NCBI GenBank assembly: GCA_050331455.1
Contig: JBHJGV010000040.1
Coordinates: 1-64,000 of the forward strand
Reading direction: 5' to 3'
Length of the DNA stretch: 64,000 bases
Origin: CAYUYV01 sp050331455
GTDB lineage: Bacteria > Pseudomonadota > Alphaproteobacteria > JAJFIK01
Position 1 is the first letter of the stretch, and every line of letters begins with the position of its first letter. This document shows, piece after piece, positions 52,245 through 59,837 of the stretch. The notes below the pieces were generated by a model that ran no database searches, had not been told where the DNA came from, and saw nothing but the letters and a program-made list of their open reading frames with translations. The translations under genes were made by a program, and so were the position numbers.

Positions 52245-54965
52245 TCAAGCATCCCAGACGGGAAGCTCCTCGTCATCCCAGCCGACGAGGCTTCGCTCCC
52301 CCACGCTATCGTTCTGCTCGGCCAAGGCAAACCGGCCCGGCCCGGACTCCCGGAACGACGCCGGTCGTTGTTCGCCCCCACCTGCCTCGCCCCCAATCGC
52401 GTCGCCCCCAATTGCGTCGACGACGAGCTCCTCGTCTTGGGCGCCGGCCCTGGCGGCTTTCGTGTCAAGCGCGGCACCGGCTAGGGCCCATTTGATCACC
52501 GCCCCCCGGGCGCCCAGGGATCCGCGCAGGACAATCTGGCGGGCCTGGCAGACCATGCCCTCTTCGTCCAGATAGGCGCTTTCCTCAAGGCTCACGGTGG
52601 CGCCGGCGGCCTGGAAACGCCAGCGCTCGCCCGATTGCAGGGTCAACTGGACCTGCTCCCCCGACCCCGTTAACTCCGGAATGACATCCGGGTGGAGATG
52701 AAACCGTGCCGCGAAGTCCCGCGCCCGCCGCCGGGTGCCGCCTTTTTGACGCTCGCCCCGGCGGGGCTCGGCCCAGGACAACTGATCCTCCCCTCGAATA
52801 TCTGTACCCGTCTCATCCACATAGAGCCGCCGGCAGTGGAGCAGCCCGAAGGAGGATGCATACCCGTCATGGGTAGCCTCGATGAGGCTGCCTTCCTCGT
52901 GGTCCGCCCGGTCGACGATCACTGAAGACGGACCGATGATGATCCGCCCGTCACCCGACGGCAGGCGGATGGACCGGCCCCCGCGCCGGCTCGCCACGGG
53001 CGTGCCCATGAAGCGGCAGCTCGATGTGTCGGCGACTGTCACGGTGGAGTGGGCGGCGGTCGCACGCAGGGCCTGGCGCCAGGCATCGCCCTGATCGTGG
53101 CAGGCGCCGCAATTGACGACGATCCGCTCTGCCCCGCTGCTCAGTTCGAAGGCCAGGCACCCCGCATGGGCACCCGTCAGATTATCCCCCGGCGGACGGC
53201 CCGTATCCATGATCACCACGGCCCGGCCCCGTTCCATGCGATGGAACCCCGATGGCCGGGCCCGTTGAAGGGGCTGGGCCCCGGTCTCGTCGCCGCCGAG
53301 GATCGACGACAAATCCTCCGCAGGCAGACGCCGGCTGCCGTTGAATGCGGCGGCCACCCCATCGCCATGGCAGAAAAAGCGCAGCATGGGCGCCATGCGG
53401 TCAAGGGCATGGCGCAGGGCTTCCGGCCGCTCCCGGCGCTGGGCCGCCAGGGTGTCGTCGAGGCGCCAGAGCGCAAGATAGACCCGCGCCAGGACTTCCG
53501 GATTGCGGCTGACATGGCCGCCATCGGGCAGGATCTGACGGGCCAGCGCTTCTTCAGTGAGGGCGAGACCGCGGGCCGTCCGCTTCTCCCCATGGGGCAG
53601 GCACAGGCCGGTCAGGGCAAGGCCGATGGCGGCCTGCAAGGCGGCCTCCCCGGCCGGAGCGAGCATCGCGGCGCGGTGCAGGTGATTGGCCTGGCGGATC
53701 GTGGAGCGCAGAAAAGCGGACCGCCAGATCAGGTCTGCCCCCGTCAGGATCATCCGCCAATGGACGAACCAGGCCGTGAGACGCGTGGCCAGAATATCGG
53801 CCCGCCAGGCCAGCGGATGCCAGCTTCCGCAGTCATGGATCCAGGTATTGACCAGCCACCGGGCCTGATCCGTCGCGTCGGCCGGCTTAAGCGCCTCCAG
53901 ATGGCGCAGCCAGTCGAAGCCGAACAGATCCTTACGCCAGGCGATGCCCGGTCCGGGACGCCGCCAGGGCGCAACGCCGGCCGGCAGGGTCTCCGTGCCG
54001 CTGCCAAAAGCATAGATGCCGTCCACGAGCCCCTGCGCGCGAAGAGGGTCCGGGATACGGGGATCGGCCGGTGCGTGGAGAATCCGGTCCGGAAGGATGC
54101 CGTGGCTGCCGGTGAGGTCCGTCAGACCCAGGATGGATCGCGCCGCCGCGATGCGGCCGGCTTCGCCCAATCGATCACCGGCCAGCCCGGCCCAGCCCTG
54201 TGCCCAGGCTGCTAGCATCATGGATGTCCTCCGGCGGCGCCAGGGGTCGAACCGGCCGTGGACGGGCCGGTCAGGATTTCGCGCCCCCGTCATGGGCGGT
54301 CCCGCTGTGCCGCGCAGCCGCTCGATATTGCCCGCATAGGCGTCTCGTCCACCCTTGAACGTGGCCGTGCCCGCCACGAGGACCCGGGCGCCGGCGGCGA
54401 TGGCCCGGGGGGCCGTGTCGAAATTGATGCCGCCGTCCACTTCCAGGTCGATGGGGCGCCCGATGCTGTCGATCCGCTCCCGGAGGGCCTTGATCTTCTC
54501 AAGCTGGGTTTCAATGAAGGACTGGCCGCCGAAGCCGGGATTGACGCTCATCACCAGCACCAGGTCGAGATCCTCAAGCAGATAGTCAATGGACTCAAGG
54601 GGCGTCGCCGGATTGAGGGCGACGCCGGCCTTGACGCCGAGGGCCTTGATCCGCTGGACCGTCCGATGGAGATGGGCTCCGGCCTCCGGATGCACTGTGA
54701 TGATGTCGGCGCCCGCCTCGACAAAGGCCTCCACAAAGGGATCCACAGGCGAGATCATCAGGTGAACGTCGAAGGGCCGATCGGAAAACGGCCTGAGCGC
54801 CTTTACGATCTCAGGGCCGATCGTCAGGTTCGGAACGAAATGGCCGTCCATCACATCAATATGGATGTAATCGGCACCGGCCCGCGTCACCGCCTCGACC
54901 TCCTCGCCGAGACGGGCGAAATCGGCAGCAAGAATGGAAGGGGCAATGCGGACTGAATCAGCCAT
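52245..54965 (-). CDS. rpe: Ribulose-phosphate 3-epimerase fused to heparinase II/III-family protein
   Basis: One uninterrupted 906-codon frame. Residues 1 to about 220 are a complete Rpe: RIAPSILAADFARLGEE, metal-site IHIDVMDGHFVPN, VHLMISPVDPFVE, MSVNPGFGGQSFIE and LEVDGGINFDTAP. A 30-residue basic linker follows. From Met249 the rest is a heparinase II/III-family protein with an alpha-toroid then a beta-sandwich (AFELSSGAERIVVNCG, RATAAHSTVTVADTSSC). In most alphaproteobacteria these are two adjacent genes upstream of purH. Met249 has its own GGAGGACATCC site, so a separate heparinase-like product may also be made. A 15-bp duplication (52388-52417) lies in the C-terminal tail. Confidence 0.88.
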   Translation of the reverse strand: MADSVRIAPSILAADFARLGEEVEAVTRAGADYIHIDVMDGHFVPNLTIGPEIVKALRPFSDRPFDVHLMISPVDPFVEAFVEAGADIITVHPEAGAHLHRTVQRIKALGVKAGVALNPATPLESIDYLLEDLDLVLVMSVNPGFGGQSFIETQLEKIKALRERIDSIGRPIDLEVDGGINFDTAPRAIAAGARVLVAGTATFKGGRDAYAGNIERLRGTAGPPMTGARNPDRPVHGRFDPWRRRRTSMMLAAWAQGWAGLAGDRLGEAGRIAAARSILGLTDLTGSHGILPDRILHAPADPRIPDPLRAQGLVDGIYAFGSGTETLPAGVAPWRRPGPGIAWRKDLFGFDWLRHLEALKPADATDQARWLVNTWIHDCGSWHPLAWRADILATRLTAWFVHWRMILTGADLIWRSAFLRSTIRQANHLHRAAMLAPAGEAALQAAIGLALTGLCLPHGEKRTARGLALTEEALARQILPDGGHVSRNPEVLARVYLALWRLDDTLAAQRRERPEALRHALDRMAPMLRFFCHGDGVAAAFNGSRRLPAEDLSSILGGDETGAQPLQRARPSGFHRMERGRAVVIMDTGRPPGDNLTGAHAGCLAFELSSGAERIVVNCGACHDQGDAWRQALRATAAHSTVTVADTSSCRFMGTPVASRRGGRSIRLPSGDGRIIIGPSSVIVDRADHEEGSLIEATHDGYASSFGLLHCRRLYVDETGTDIRGEDQLSWAEPRRGERQKGGTRRRARDFAARFHLHPDVIPELTGSGEQVQLTLQSGERWRFQAAGATVSLEESAYLDEEGMVCQARQIVLRGSLGARGAVIKWALAGAALDTKAARAGAQDEELVVDAIGGDAIGGEAGGGEQRPASFRESGPGRFALAEQNDSVGERSLVGWDDEELPVWDA
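54219..54232 (-). promoter_or_regulatory. Internal ribosome binding site within the rpe-heparinase frame
   Basis: On the minus strand GGAGGACATCC (54232-54222) directly precedes ATG ATG at 54221/54218. This is an excellent start for the heparinase II/III part, in the same frame as rpe. Confidence 0.6.
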
Positions 54966-55087
54966 GTGGTTGAACTAACACGGTGTTTGGCCCGGGAGCA
55001 AGCGCGCCACCCGGGCGGATTGGCCGATCGCGAGGCCTGACAGGGCGGAGAGGCACCATGCCGTCGCCGGTGCCGCCCACCGCGACA

Positions 55088-55618
55088 TCAATAGGTGGGA
55101 TCGCGATAGGCCGGGGCGCCTGTGAAACCTCGATTGTCCGGCACGATCCGAACGCGATCACCATAGACGATCTGGACGCGGGTTCCTGTCGGGATGGCCG
55201 CATCGCCGCCCTGGACGATGTTGAACACCTGACCGTTCGAGTCCCGGATGGTGTATTCGAAAGCGTTTTTCGTTGTGGCCCGGCGCTCGATGGCGTTGCC
55301 GGCCAGGCCGCCGATCGCGGCGCCAGCGACACCGCCCACAATGCTCTCGGTGGTGCCGCCCGCAATCCCCACGCCGGTGGCCGCGCCGACGGCGGCCCCG
55401 GCCAGGGCACCCTTGCCCGATTGCTGACCTTCAATATTCACCGCACGGACATCGATCACTTCGCCATAGGCGACGCGGCTCGGCGTGCCCAGGCTGCCGC
55501 GGGACACCGTGTTGCCGCCGGGAGCCGGGGCGCAGGCGGCCAGGGCGAGGGTGCCGGCCAGTACGAGAACGGCCGCACGCAGGGGGGCCGCGGGACGCAT
55601 GGAAACGAGCGTGGTCAT
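55088..55618 (-). CDS. Glycine-zipper (17 kDa/SlyB-like) outer-membrane lipoprotein
   Basis: 176 residues from ATG 55618 (GGAG upstream). Signal peptide with lipobox LALAAC (Cys near 29). A glycine-zipper double helix lies near 75-112 (GALAGAAVGAATGVGIAGG, SIVGGVAGAAIGGLAGNAIE). A small beta domain at the end contains NAFEYTIRDSNGQVFNIVQG and GTRVQIVYGDRVRIVP. SlyB/Pal-like lipoproteins support outer-membrane integrity. It lies between rpe (122 nt) and rsmB on the minus strand. Confidence 0.9.
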   Translation of the reverse strand: MTTLVSMRPAAPLRAAVLVLAGTLALAACAPAPGGNTVSRGSLGTPSRVAYGEVIDVRAVNIEGQQSGKGALAGAAVGAATGVGIAGGTTESIVGGVAGAAIGGLAGNAIERRATTKNAFEYTIRDSNGQVFNIVQGGDAAIPTGTRVQIVYGDRVRIVPDNRGFTGAPAYRDPTY

Positions 55619-55827
55619 GGTCGTGGTCTCCGCCAGGAAAAGGATCTCAAAATGTCTCGGCCGGAGGGGCCGCAACAGCTCCGCTTGGATATGGAGGGTC
55701 CTGGCCGGACCGCCACCCTCAACCGCGCGTCACCGTATCAACGCGCCAATGAACCCACCGGATTCGGTCCAGATGAAGGCGTTCCGGCGGTCACAATCCG
55801 GACCCGGCCCATTTTTGCCGATGGCTT

Positions 55828-57297
55828 TTAGCTCTTTTTGCGCAAGCGGGCCGCGAAAAAGCCGTCCATGCCGCCCAGATCGGGCCAAATACACGGCAGC
55901 GTCCGCAGATCACCGTCCCGCGTGACCGCTTCTTCGAAGCCGTCGATCTCCTCGGCGTCAATGGGCACGCGCTCCACATCGGCGCGGGAGGCCAGCAGCG
56001 GCTCGATCCGTTCGGGGCCTTCTTCGGGTTGCAGAGAACAGGTGCAAAACACCAGCAAGCCGCCCGGCGCGAGGTGATCCAGGGCGTGACCCAAAAGCCG
56101 ATCCTGGAGGGCCGTCAGCTTTTCCACATCCCCGGGTGTTTTCAAATGCGGGATATCCGGATGCCGGCGGATCGTGCCCGTGGCCGTGCAAGGTGCATCA
56201 AGCAGGATCCGGTGGACCGGCGTCTCGGGGATCCACGTCGTTGCATCCATTTCCACAAGGCGCGCGGGCAAATGGACCCGATCCAAATTTTCCTGGATGC
56301 GTTTCAACCGGTTGGCCGACCGGTCGACGGCGAACACCTCGGCGCCCATGGCGGCAAGCTGCATGGTCTTGCCGCCGGGTGCGGCGCACAGATCCACCAC
56401 CGGCTGGCCGGGCACAGGACGCAGCAGCCGGACCGGCAGGGAGGCGGCCGCGTCCTGCACCCACCATGCGCCATGGGTGAAGCCCATGAGATGGCGCACA
56501 TCGGCCAGGGGCCGGCGCAGCGTGCCGATGGGCAGCTCCGTGGCCTGAAGCCGACGGGACCAGGCCTCGCGATTGCGCGGCACCCACAGATCGAGGGGCG
56601 GCTCCTCGAGATGTTGCTCACCGATGGCTCGGGCCGCCGAGAGCCCATAGGCGTTTTCCCAACTCGCCCAGAGCCAGTCGGGTGTGTTGATCCGGGCGGC
56701 ATCCTGGGTCCGTTCAAGCGCAGCGCCGTCATGGGCCACCCGGCGCAGAACGGCGTTCACGAGACCCTTGAAGCGGTCGACCGGGGTGAGGGACACGGAT
56801 TCATCGACCGCGGCATGGTTGGGCACGTCCATGAACAGAATCTGCGCGGCCCCGATGCGGAGCAGGTCGTGCACGCCGGCCCCATCCTTGGGCAAGGGAT
56901 GATCCAAAAACTGTTCCAGGATGGCGTCGATCTGGCCGAGTCTGCGCAGGGTCGTCGCGGTCACAGCGCGGGTGAAGGCCCGGTCTCGGACATCAAGCCC
57001 GGCGAGAACGCCATCGGCGCTTTCCTGGGCCAGGACTTCGTCAAAGGCACGGCGCTTGCGCAACACTTGGCCGAGGCAATGCAGGGTGGCGGCCCGAGCC
57101 CGGTCGGTTCCCTGTCCAACGCTGGGTCTGGCGCTGGGTCCGGCGCTGGGCCCGAGACTGGCCCCCGCGCTGTCGTCGGTCCCGGCCTGATCAAGCGGCG
57201 CGTCCCGATGGACCGGGCTGGACGCCGATTGCTCTGAAGGCGAAGCCTGAGACGCCACATCCGCATCGGACTGGGGTTCGGTTGCTGTCGACGTCAT
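55828..57297 (-). CDS. rsmB: 16S rRNA (cytosine-967-C5)-methyltransferase RsmB
   Basis: 489 residues. A low-complexity N-terminal extension (about 1-65) carries the tandem repeat GPSAGPSARPS. A NusB-like RNA-binding domain follows (VLRKRRAFDEVLAQ, DRAFTRAVTATTLRRLGQID). The catalytic domain has motif I VVDLCAAPGGKTMQLAAMG, motif IV LDAPCTATGTIRRHPDI and motif VI CTCSLQPEEGPE with the catalytic Cys. Start ATG 57297 (MTSTATEPQ) overlaps the stop of an upstream small frame. In relatives rsmB lies beside heparinase-purH, as here. Confidence 0.94.
   Translation of the reverse strand: MTSTATEPQSDADVASQASPSEQSASSPVHRDAPLDQAGTDDSAGASLGPSAGPSARPSVGQGTDRARAATLHCLGQVLRKRRAFDEVLAQESADGVLAGLDVRDRAFTRAVTATTLRRLGQIDAILEQFLDHPLPKDGAGVHDLLRIGAAQILFMDVPNHAAVDESVSLTPVDRFKGLVNAVLRRVAHDGAALERTQDAARINTPDWLWASWENAYGLSAARAIGEQHLEEPPLDLWVPRNREAWSRRLQATELPIGTLRRPLADVRHLMGFTHGAWWVQDAAASLPVRLLRPVPGQPVVDLCAAPGGKTMQLAAMGAEVFAVDRSANRLKRIQENLDRVHLPARLVEMDATTWIPETPVHRILLDAPCTATGTIRRHPDIPHLKTPGDVEKLTALQDRLLGHALDHLAPGGLLVFCTCSLQPEEGPERIEPLLASRADVERVPIDAEEIDGFEEAVTRDGDLRTLPCIWPDLGGMDGFFAARLRKKS
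57121..57156. repeat. Three 12-bp tandem repeats in the rsmB 5' region
   Basis: GCTGGGTCTGGC, GCTGGGTCCGGC and a decayed third unit; on the minus strand they encode the GPSA-type repeat of the RsmB N-terminal extension. Confidence 0.75.
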
Positions 57298-57638
57298 GAT
57301 GCGGTGCGCTCCGCGCAGGGGGAAACCGAAAGGGGCAGCGAGACGCCGGTGGTCTCGGGGCCAGTGGTCTCGGGGCCAGTGGTCTCGGGGAAGGAAAGCC
57401 CCGTGACATGGGCTCCGTACTGGGCCAAAGTAAGGGCAATGCATTGGGGACACAGAGGGCGGATGACCGCCGAAAGACTGATCGTGCTCTCCGATTTCCG
57501 CCCTCGCAAAGGGCCAAGCCGCCCTTGTCCCGCCCGCAGATCGCTCCGATCGGTAACCGGGACTTCGACTTGCAGCGATACGACCGGGGTCCAGCATGCC
57601 CGGTTGGCGTCAACCTCTGACACGACTCGTTTATTCAT
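57294..57638 (-). CDS. Uncertain 114-residue frame coupled to rsmB
   Basis: Not recognised. An ATG-started frame whose stop overlaps the rsmB start (ATGA). It contains CPQC near 70 and a triplicated GPETT-type segment from the 15-bp repeats. No family, signal peptide or membrane helix is seen and there is no clear ribosome binding site. It may be the untranslated rsmB leader rather than a gene. The remaining spacer to 57753 shows nothing else. Confidence 0.3.
   Translation of the reverse strand: MNKRVVSEVDANRACWTPVVSLQVEVPVTDRSDLRAGQGRLGPLRGRKSESTISLSAVIRPLCPQCIALTLAQYGAHVTGLSFPETTGPETTGPETTGVSLPLSVSPCAERTAS
57348..57392. repeat. Three 15-bp tandem repeats upstream of rsmB
   Basis: Units GGTGGTCTCGGGGCC, AGTGGTCTCGGGGCC and AGTGGTCTCGGGGAA in the rsmB leader. 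Confidence 0.9.
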
Positions 57639-57753
57639 GGCGCTTGATTAACAGCGTCGCGCTCCCCTGTCAGCCCTGGACACGGGCCGGTCCTGAGCCA
57701 TGTTGCTGACCACCGTCCGGATCTGCGGGCGGTCACGCTGAATGAGGCGCCGG

Positions 57754-58020
57754 ATGACCGATACGACCGAACCACTTAATGCAGCCGAAGCGAAGGATAC
57801 GCCGCTTCACCCCGCCAGTGCGGCCCCGGGCGCCGCCCCGGGCAAGGTTCTGACGCCGGCCGCCATCCGCGCCCTCGAAGAGGCCGAAGCGCGACGTCAA
57901 GCCGAGGCAAAAAAGAAAAAAGAAAAGAAAGATGCCAAGGAAATCGACGGTCGGGACGGGCCCGATCCCGTGCGCTATGGCGACTGGGAACTGAAAGGAA
58001 CCGCCATCGATTTCTCATAG
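57754..58020 (+). CDS. Succinate dehydrogenase assembly factor 4 homologue (DUF1674)
   Basis: 88 residues. A Lys/Glu/Ala-rich N-terminal half (EEAEARRQAEAKKKKEKK) precedes the diagnostic C-terminal motif GRDGPDPVRYGDWELKG and AIDFS. SdhAF4 binds flavinylated SdhA during complex II assembly. Start ATG 57754 has GAGGCGCC just upstream; an ATG at 57742 is the alternative. Divergent from rsmB. No sdh genes are in the window. Confidence 0.88.
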   Translation: MTDTTEPLNAAEAKDTPLHPASAAPGAAPGKVLTPAAIRALEEAEARRQAEAKKKKEKKDAKEIDGRDGPDPVRYGDWELKGTAIDFS

Positions 58021-58058
58021 CGGACAAAATAAAAACCCGCCTCTAATTTTATCGATTG

Positions 58059-58087
58059 TTGATGTTCGATAGTTTTAAAGATATTTA
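58059..58087 (+). promoter_or_regulatory. Candidate promoter for the peptide-oxygenase cassette
   Basis: TTGATG (58059-58064) and TATTTA (58082-58087) with 17-nt spacing, in a markedly AT-rich strip right after the DUF1674 gene. Confidence 0.35.
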
Positions 58088-58091
58088 TTTG

Positions 58092-58150
58092 AAGACAGGT
58101 TGGCGGTTTGGGGCCCAGGCGGAAATGCCCCTTGCAATGGGGACCGTCTT
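58092..58150 (+). ncRNA. Structured 5' leader of the cassette (candidate regulatory RNA)
   Basis: AAGAC/GTCTT plus GGT/ACC (58092-58100 with 58143-58150, one bulged A) close a 59-nt domain. Inside are G-rich and C-rich runs (GGGGCCC, GCCCC, TGGGG) that can pair in more than one way. It lies in the 224-nt stretch between the candidate promoter and the peptide start. The 290-nt spacer has no credible gene and is AT-richer than its surroundings. A role such as metal or metabolite sensing is only a guess. Confidence 0.4.
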
Positions 58151-58310
58151 GTGCAGTGAGGCAATAAAATTGAGGCTCCTGCGACCTTATTACAAGATCA
58201 CTTGCTTTTCCCTATTGCGTCAAGTAGCCAGTGTCCCGTCGTGGGGCGCTTGGGCCACCTTGGCTTAAGAGGTCCTTCGACTTACCGTTCTCTTTCGTTA
58301 GGAGATGATC

Positions 58311-58460
58311 ATGAGCACTGTTACGCCCGAAACGGCCAATGAAACCCCGGCCGGTGAAGCCGCCGAGGAAAATGCTCCGCTGGTGAAAGACGTCGAGCAG
58401 GCCGACAAGGCTGGCGAAACGGCAGAAGCCGGCGACGATTCCGGCGACAGCAACGACTGA
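58311..58460 (+). CDS. Small acidic peptide, candidate substrate of the adjacent oxygenase
   Basis: 49 codons, not recognised. Begins MSTVTPETANETPAGE and ends GETAEAGDDSGDSND. There are about 17 Asp/Glu against two Lys, no Cys, no aromatic residue and no signal peptide, so it should be disordered. Start ATG 58311 follows AGGAG with 6-nt spacing, the best ribosome binding site of the region. The stop is 18 nt before the JmjC gene. Size, acidity, position and quality of the start suggest a ribosomally made precursor or a regulatory partner. The C-terminal Asp/Asn/Ser stretch would suit Asp/Asn hydroxylation (inference). Confidence 0.65.
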   Translation: MSTVTPETANETPAGEAAEENAPLVKDVEQADKAGETAEAGDDSGDSND

Positions 58461-58478
58461 CGGACAGTCTGAACCGCC

Positions 58479-59687
58479 ATGGAAACGGCCATTCTTGATC
58501 GATTGGCGGAGGGGAGCGCTGAAGCCGTTTTCGGCGCTCTCCACACTCAACGCTTCGCCCATATCCAAGGCGGTTTGGGTGCGCTTCAAGACCGGTTCGG
58601 GTGGGCGGACATCAACGCCCTGACATCTCACCACCAGTTTCACAAGCCCCGGCTGCGCTTCGCCCATCAGGAGCTTTCCGCCGCAGAGCTGGCGGCCGCC
58701 CACAAGCTGACCGTGACCCGGCGCCGCTCCCTCGCTGAGATCATTCAATCAGAGGCCGTTCACGGCCTTATGCGCCAAGGTGCGACCCTCATCATCGACT
58801 CCGTCGAAGCGGCCCATCCCCTCATCCGCGACCTGACCGATGCCCTCGCCCGGCGGCACGGCGTGCGGTTCCGGGCCAATTTCTACGGCGCCTTGGGCCA
58901 TCATCCTGGGTTCGGGCTGCATTGGGACCCCCATGACGTGGTGATTGCCCAGTTCGAGGGTCCCAAACACTGGAAAGTCTGGGCCCCGACCCGCGACGCG
59001 CCCTTGAAAAACGATCCCGTGGCGCCGCCGAAGCCGTCTGGCCCTCCGATTTTCGACCAGGTGATCGACTCCGGCGATCTGCTGGTCGTCCCGCGTGGGT
59101 ACTGGCACGAGGTTCTGGCCCTGGATCGACCGAGCGTGCATCTGACATTGGGAACGAGCCCGTTTACGGGGCGAGACCTGCTCACATTCCTGATAGATGA
59201 AGCCCTCTCCGAGCACGCCGTGCTGCGCCGGGACGTGCCTCTGAACGGCCCCCCGTCGGAACAGGCCGCCGTCATGGAGGCCTTGCGCGGCGCGCTCGAT
59301 GCCGCTTTGAACGGGCAAAGCGTCGCGGACATCCTCGCCCGCAAACAGGCGCTGGATGAGCCCCAGCCCCAGGTCAGCCTCCCCTGGGGCGCCCTTGAGC
59401 ACACGCCGGATTATTCATCCGTCCGGTTCCGCTGGCGCCCGGTGTTCGACCCCCTCATCGAGCGCTCCAATGCCGGGATCATCGTCCGCACCATGGCCAA
59501 GCGCCTGACGCTCGCCGCTGTGACCCAACCGGTGGTCGAGACCTTTGCAGCCCGGCGCCGGCTGAGCCTTCAAGAGGTGCAGGACCTTCTGCCGTCATCC
59601 GTCACCCGCTCCCAGGCCGCAGACATGCTCCATGTGCTGGTGCGCGAGGCGGTCCTGGCGGTCGAGCCCGGATCCGAAAAATCCTAG
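58479..59687 (+). CDS. JmjC/cupin-type 2-oxoglutarate Fe(II) oxygenase
   Basis: 402 residues. The double-stranded beta-helix carries the iron triad His148-x-Asp150 (GFGLHWDPHDVV) and His210 (VPRGYWHEVLAL). A Lys in PKHWKVW is placed for 2-oxoglutarate, and FYGALGHHPG precedes it. The N-terminal about 130 residues are helical. The C-terminal part (RRRLSLQEVQDLLPSS, SQAADMLHVLVREAVL) resembles a winged-helix domain. The fold is that of ROX/YcfD ribosomal oxygenases, but sequence outside the motifs differs, so uL16 is unlikely to be the substrate. It sits between the acidic peptide and the Suc_Fer gene, with its start 18 nt after the peptide stop. Confidence 0.87.
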   Translation: METAILDRLAEGSAEAVFGALHTQRFAHIQGGLGALQDRFGWADINALTSHHQFHKPRLRFAHQELSAAELAAAHKLTVTRRRSLAEIIQSEAVHGLMRQGATLIIDSVEAAHPLIRDLTDALARRHGVRFRANFYGALGHHPGFGLHWDPHDVVIAQFEGPKHWKVWAPTRDAPLKNDPVAPPKPSGPPIFDQVIDSGDLLVVPRGYWHEVLALDRPSVHLTLGTSPFTGRDLLTFLIDEALSEHAVLRRDVPLNGPPSEQAAVMEALRGALDAALNGQSVADILARKQALDEPQPQVSLPWGALEHTPDYSSVRFRWRPVFDPLIERSNAGIIVRTMAKRLTLAAVTQPVVETFAARRRLSLQEVQDLLPSSVTRSQAADMLHVLVREAVLAVEPGSEKS

Positions 59688-59837
59688 TTTGCAATTCATT
59701 TGCAGGTGTGGGCAGATTTCACGAAAGAGGGTGGCCGCGCTTTCCCCGCCCTCCAACCGATTTATGTTTGGTCAGGCTCGGTAAGCCGGTCCGTGACCGG
59801 GCGCTTTGGCCCTCACCCACAGCTTCGGAGACCCATG

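Noticed and set aside
58056..58268. A 70-codon frame in the cassette leader
   Set aside because: No ribosome binding site, overlaps the folded RNA domain, and unlike the genomic codon pattern; treated as leader.
58479..59687. Calling the JmjC protein the ribosomal uL16 hydroxylase (RoxA/YcfD)
   Set aside because: Only the iron motif and general fold agree; N-terminal sequence and gene context (acidic peptide, Suc_Fer) differ.
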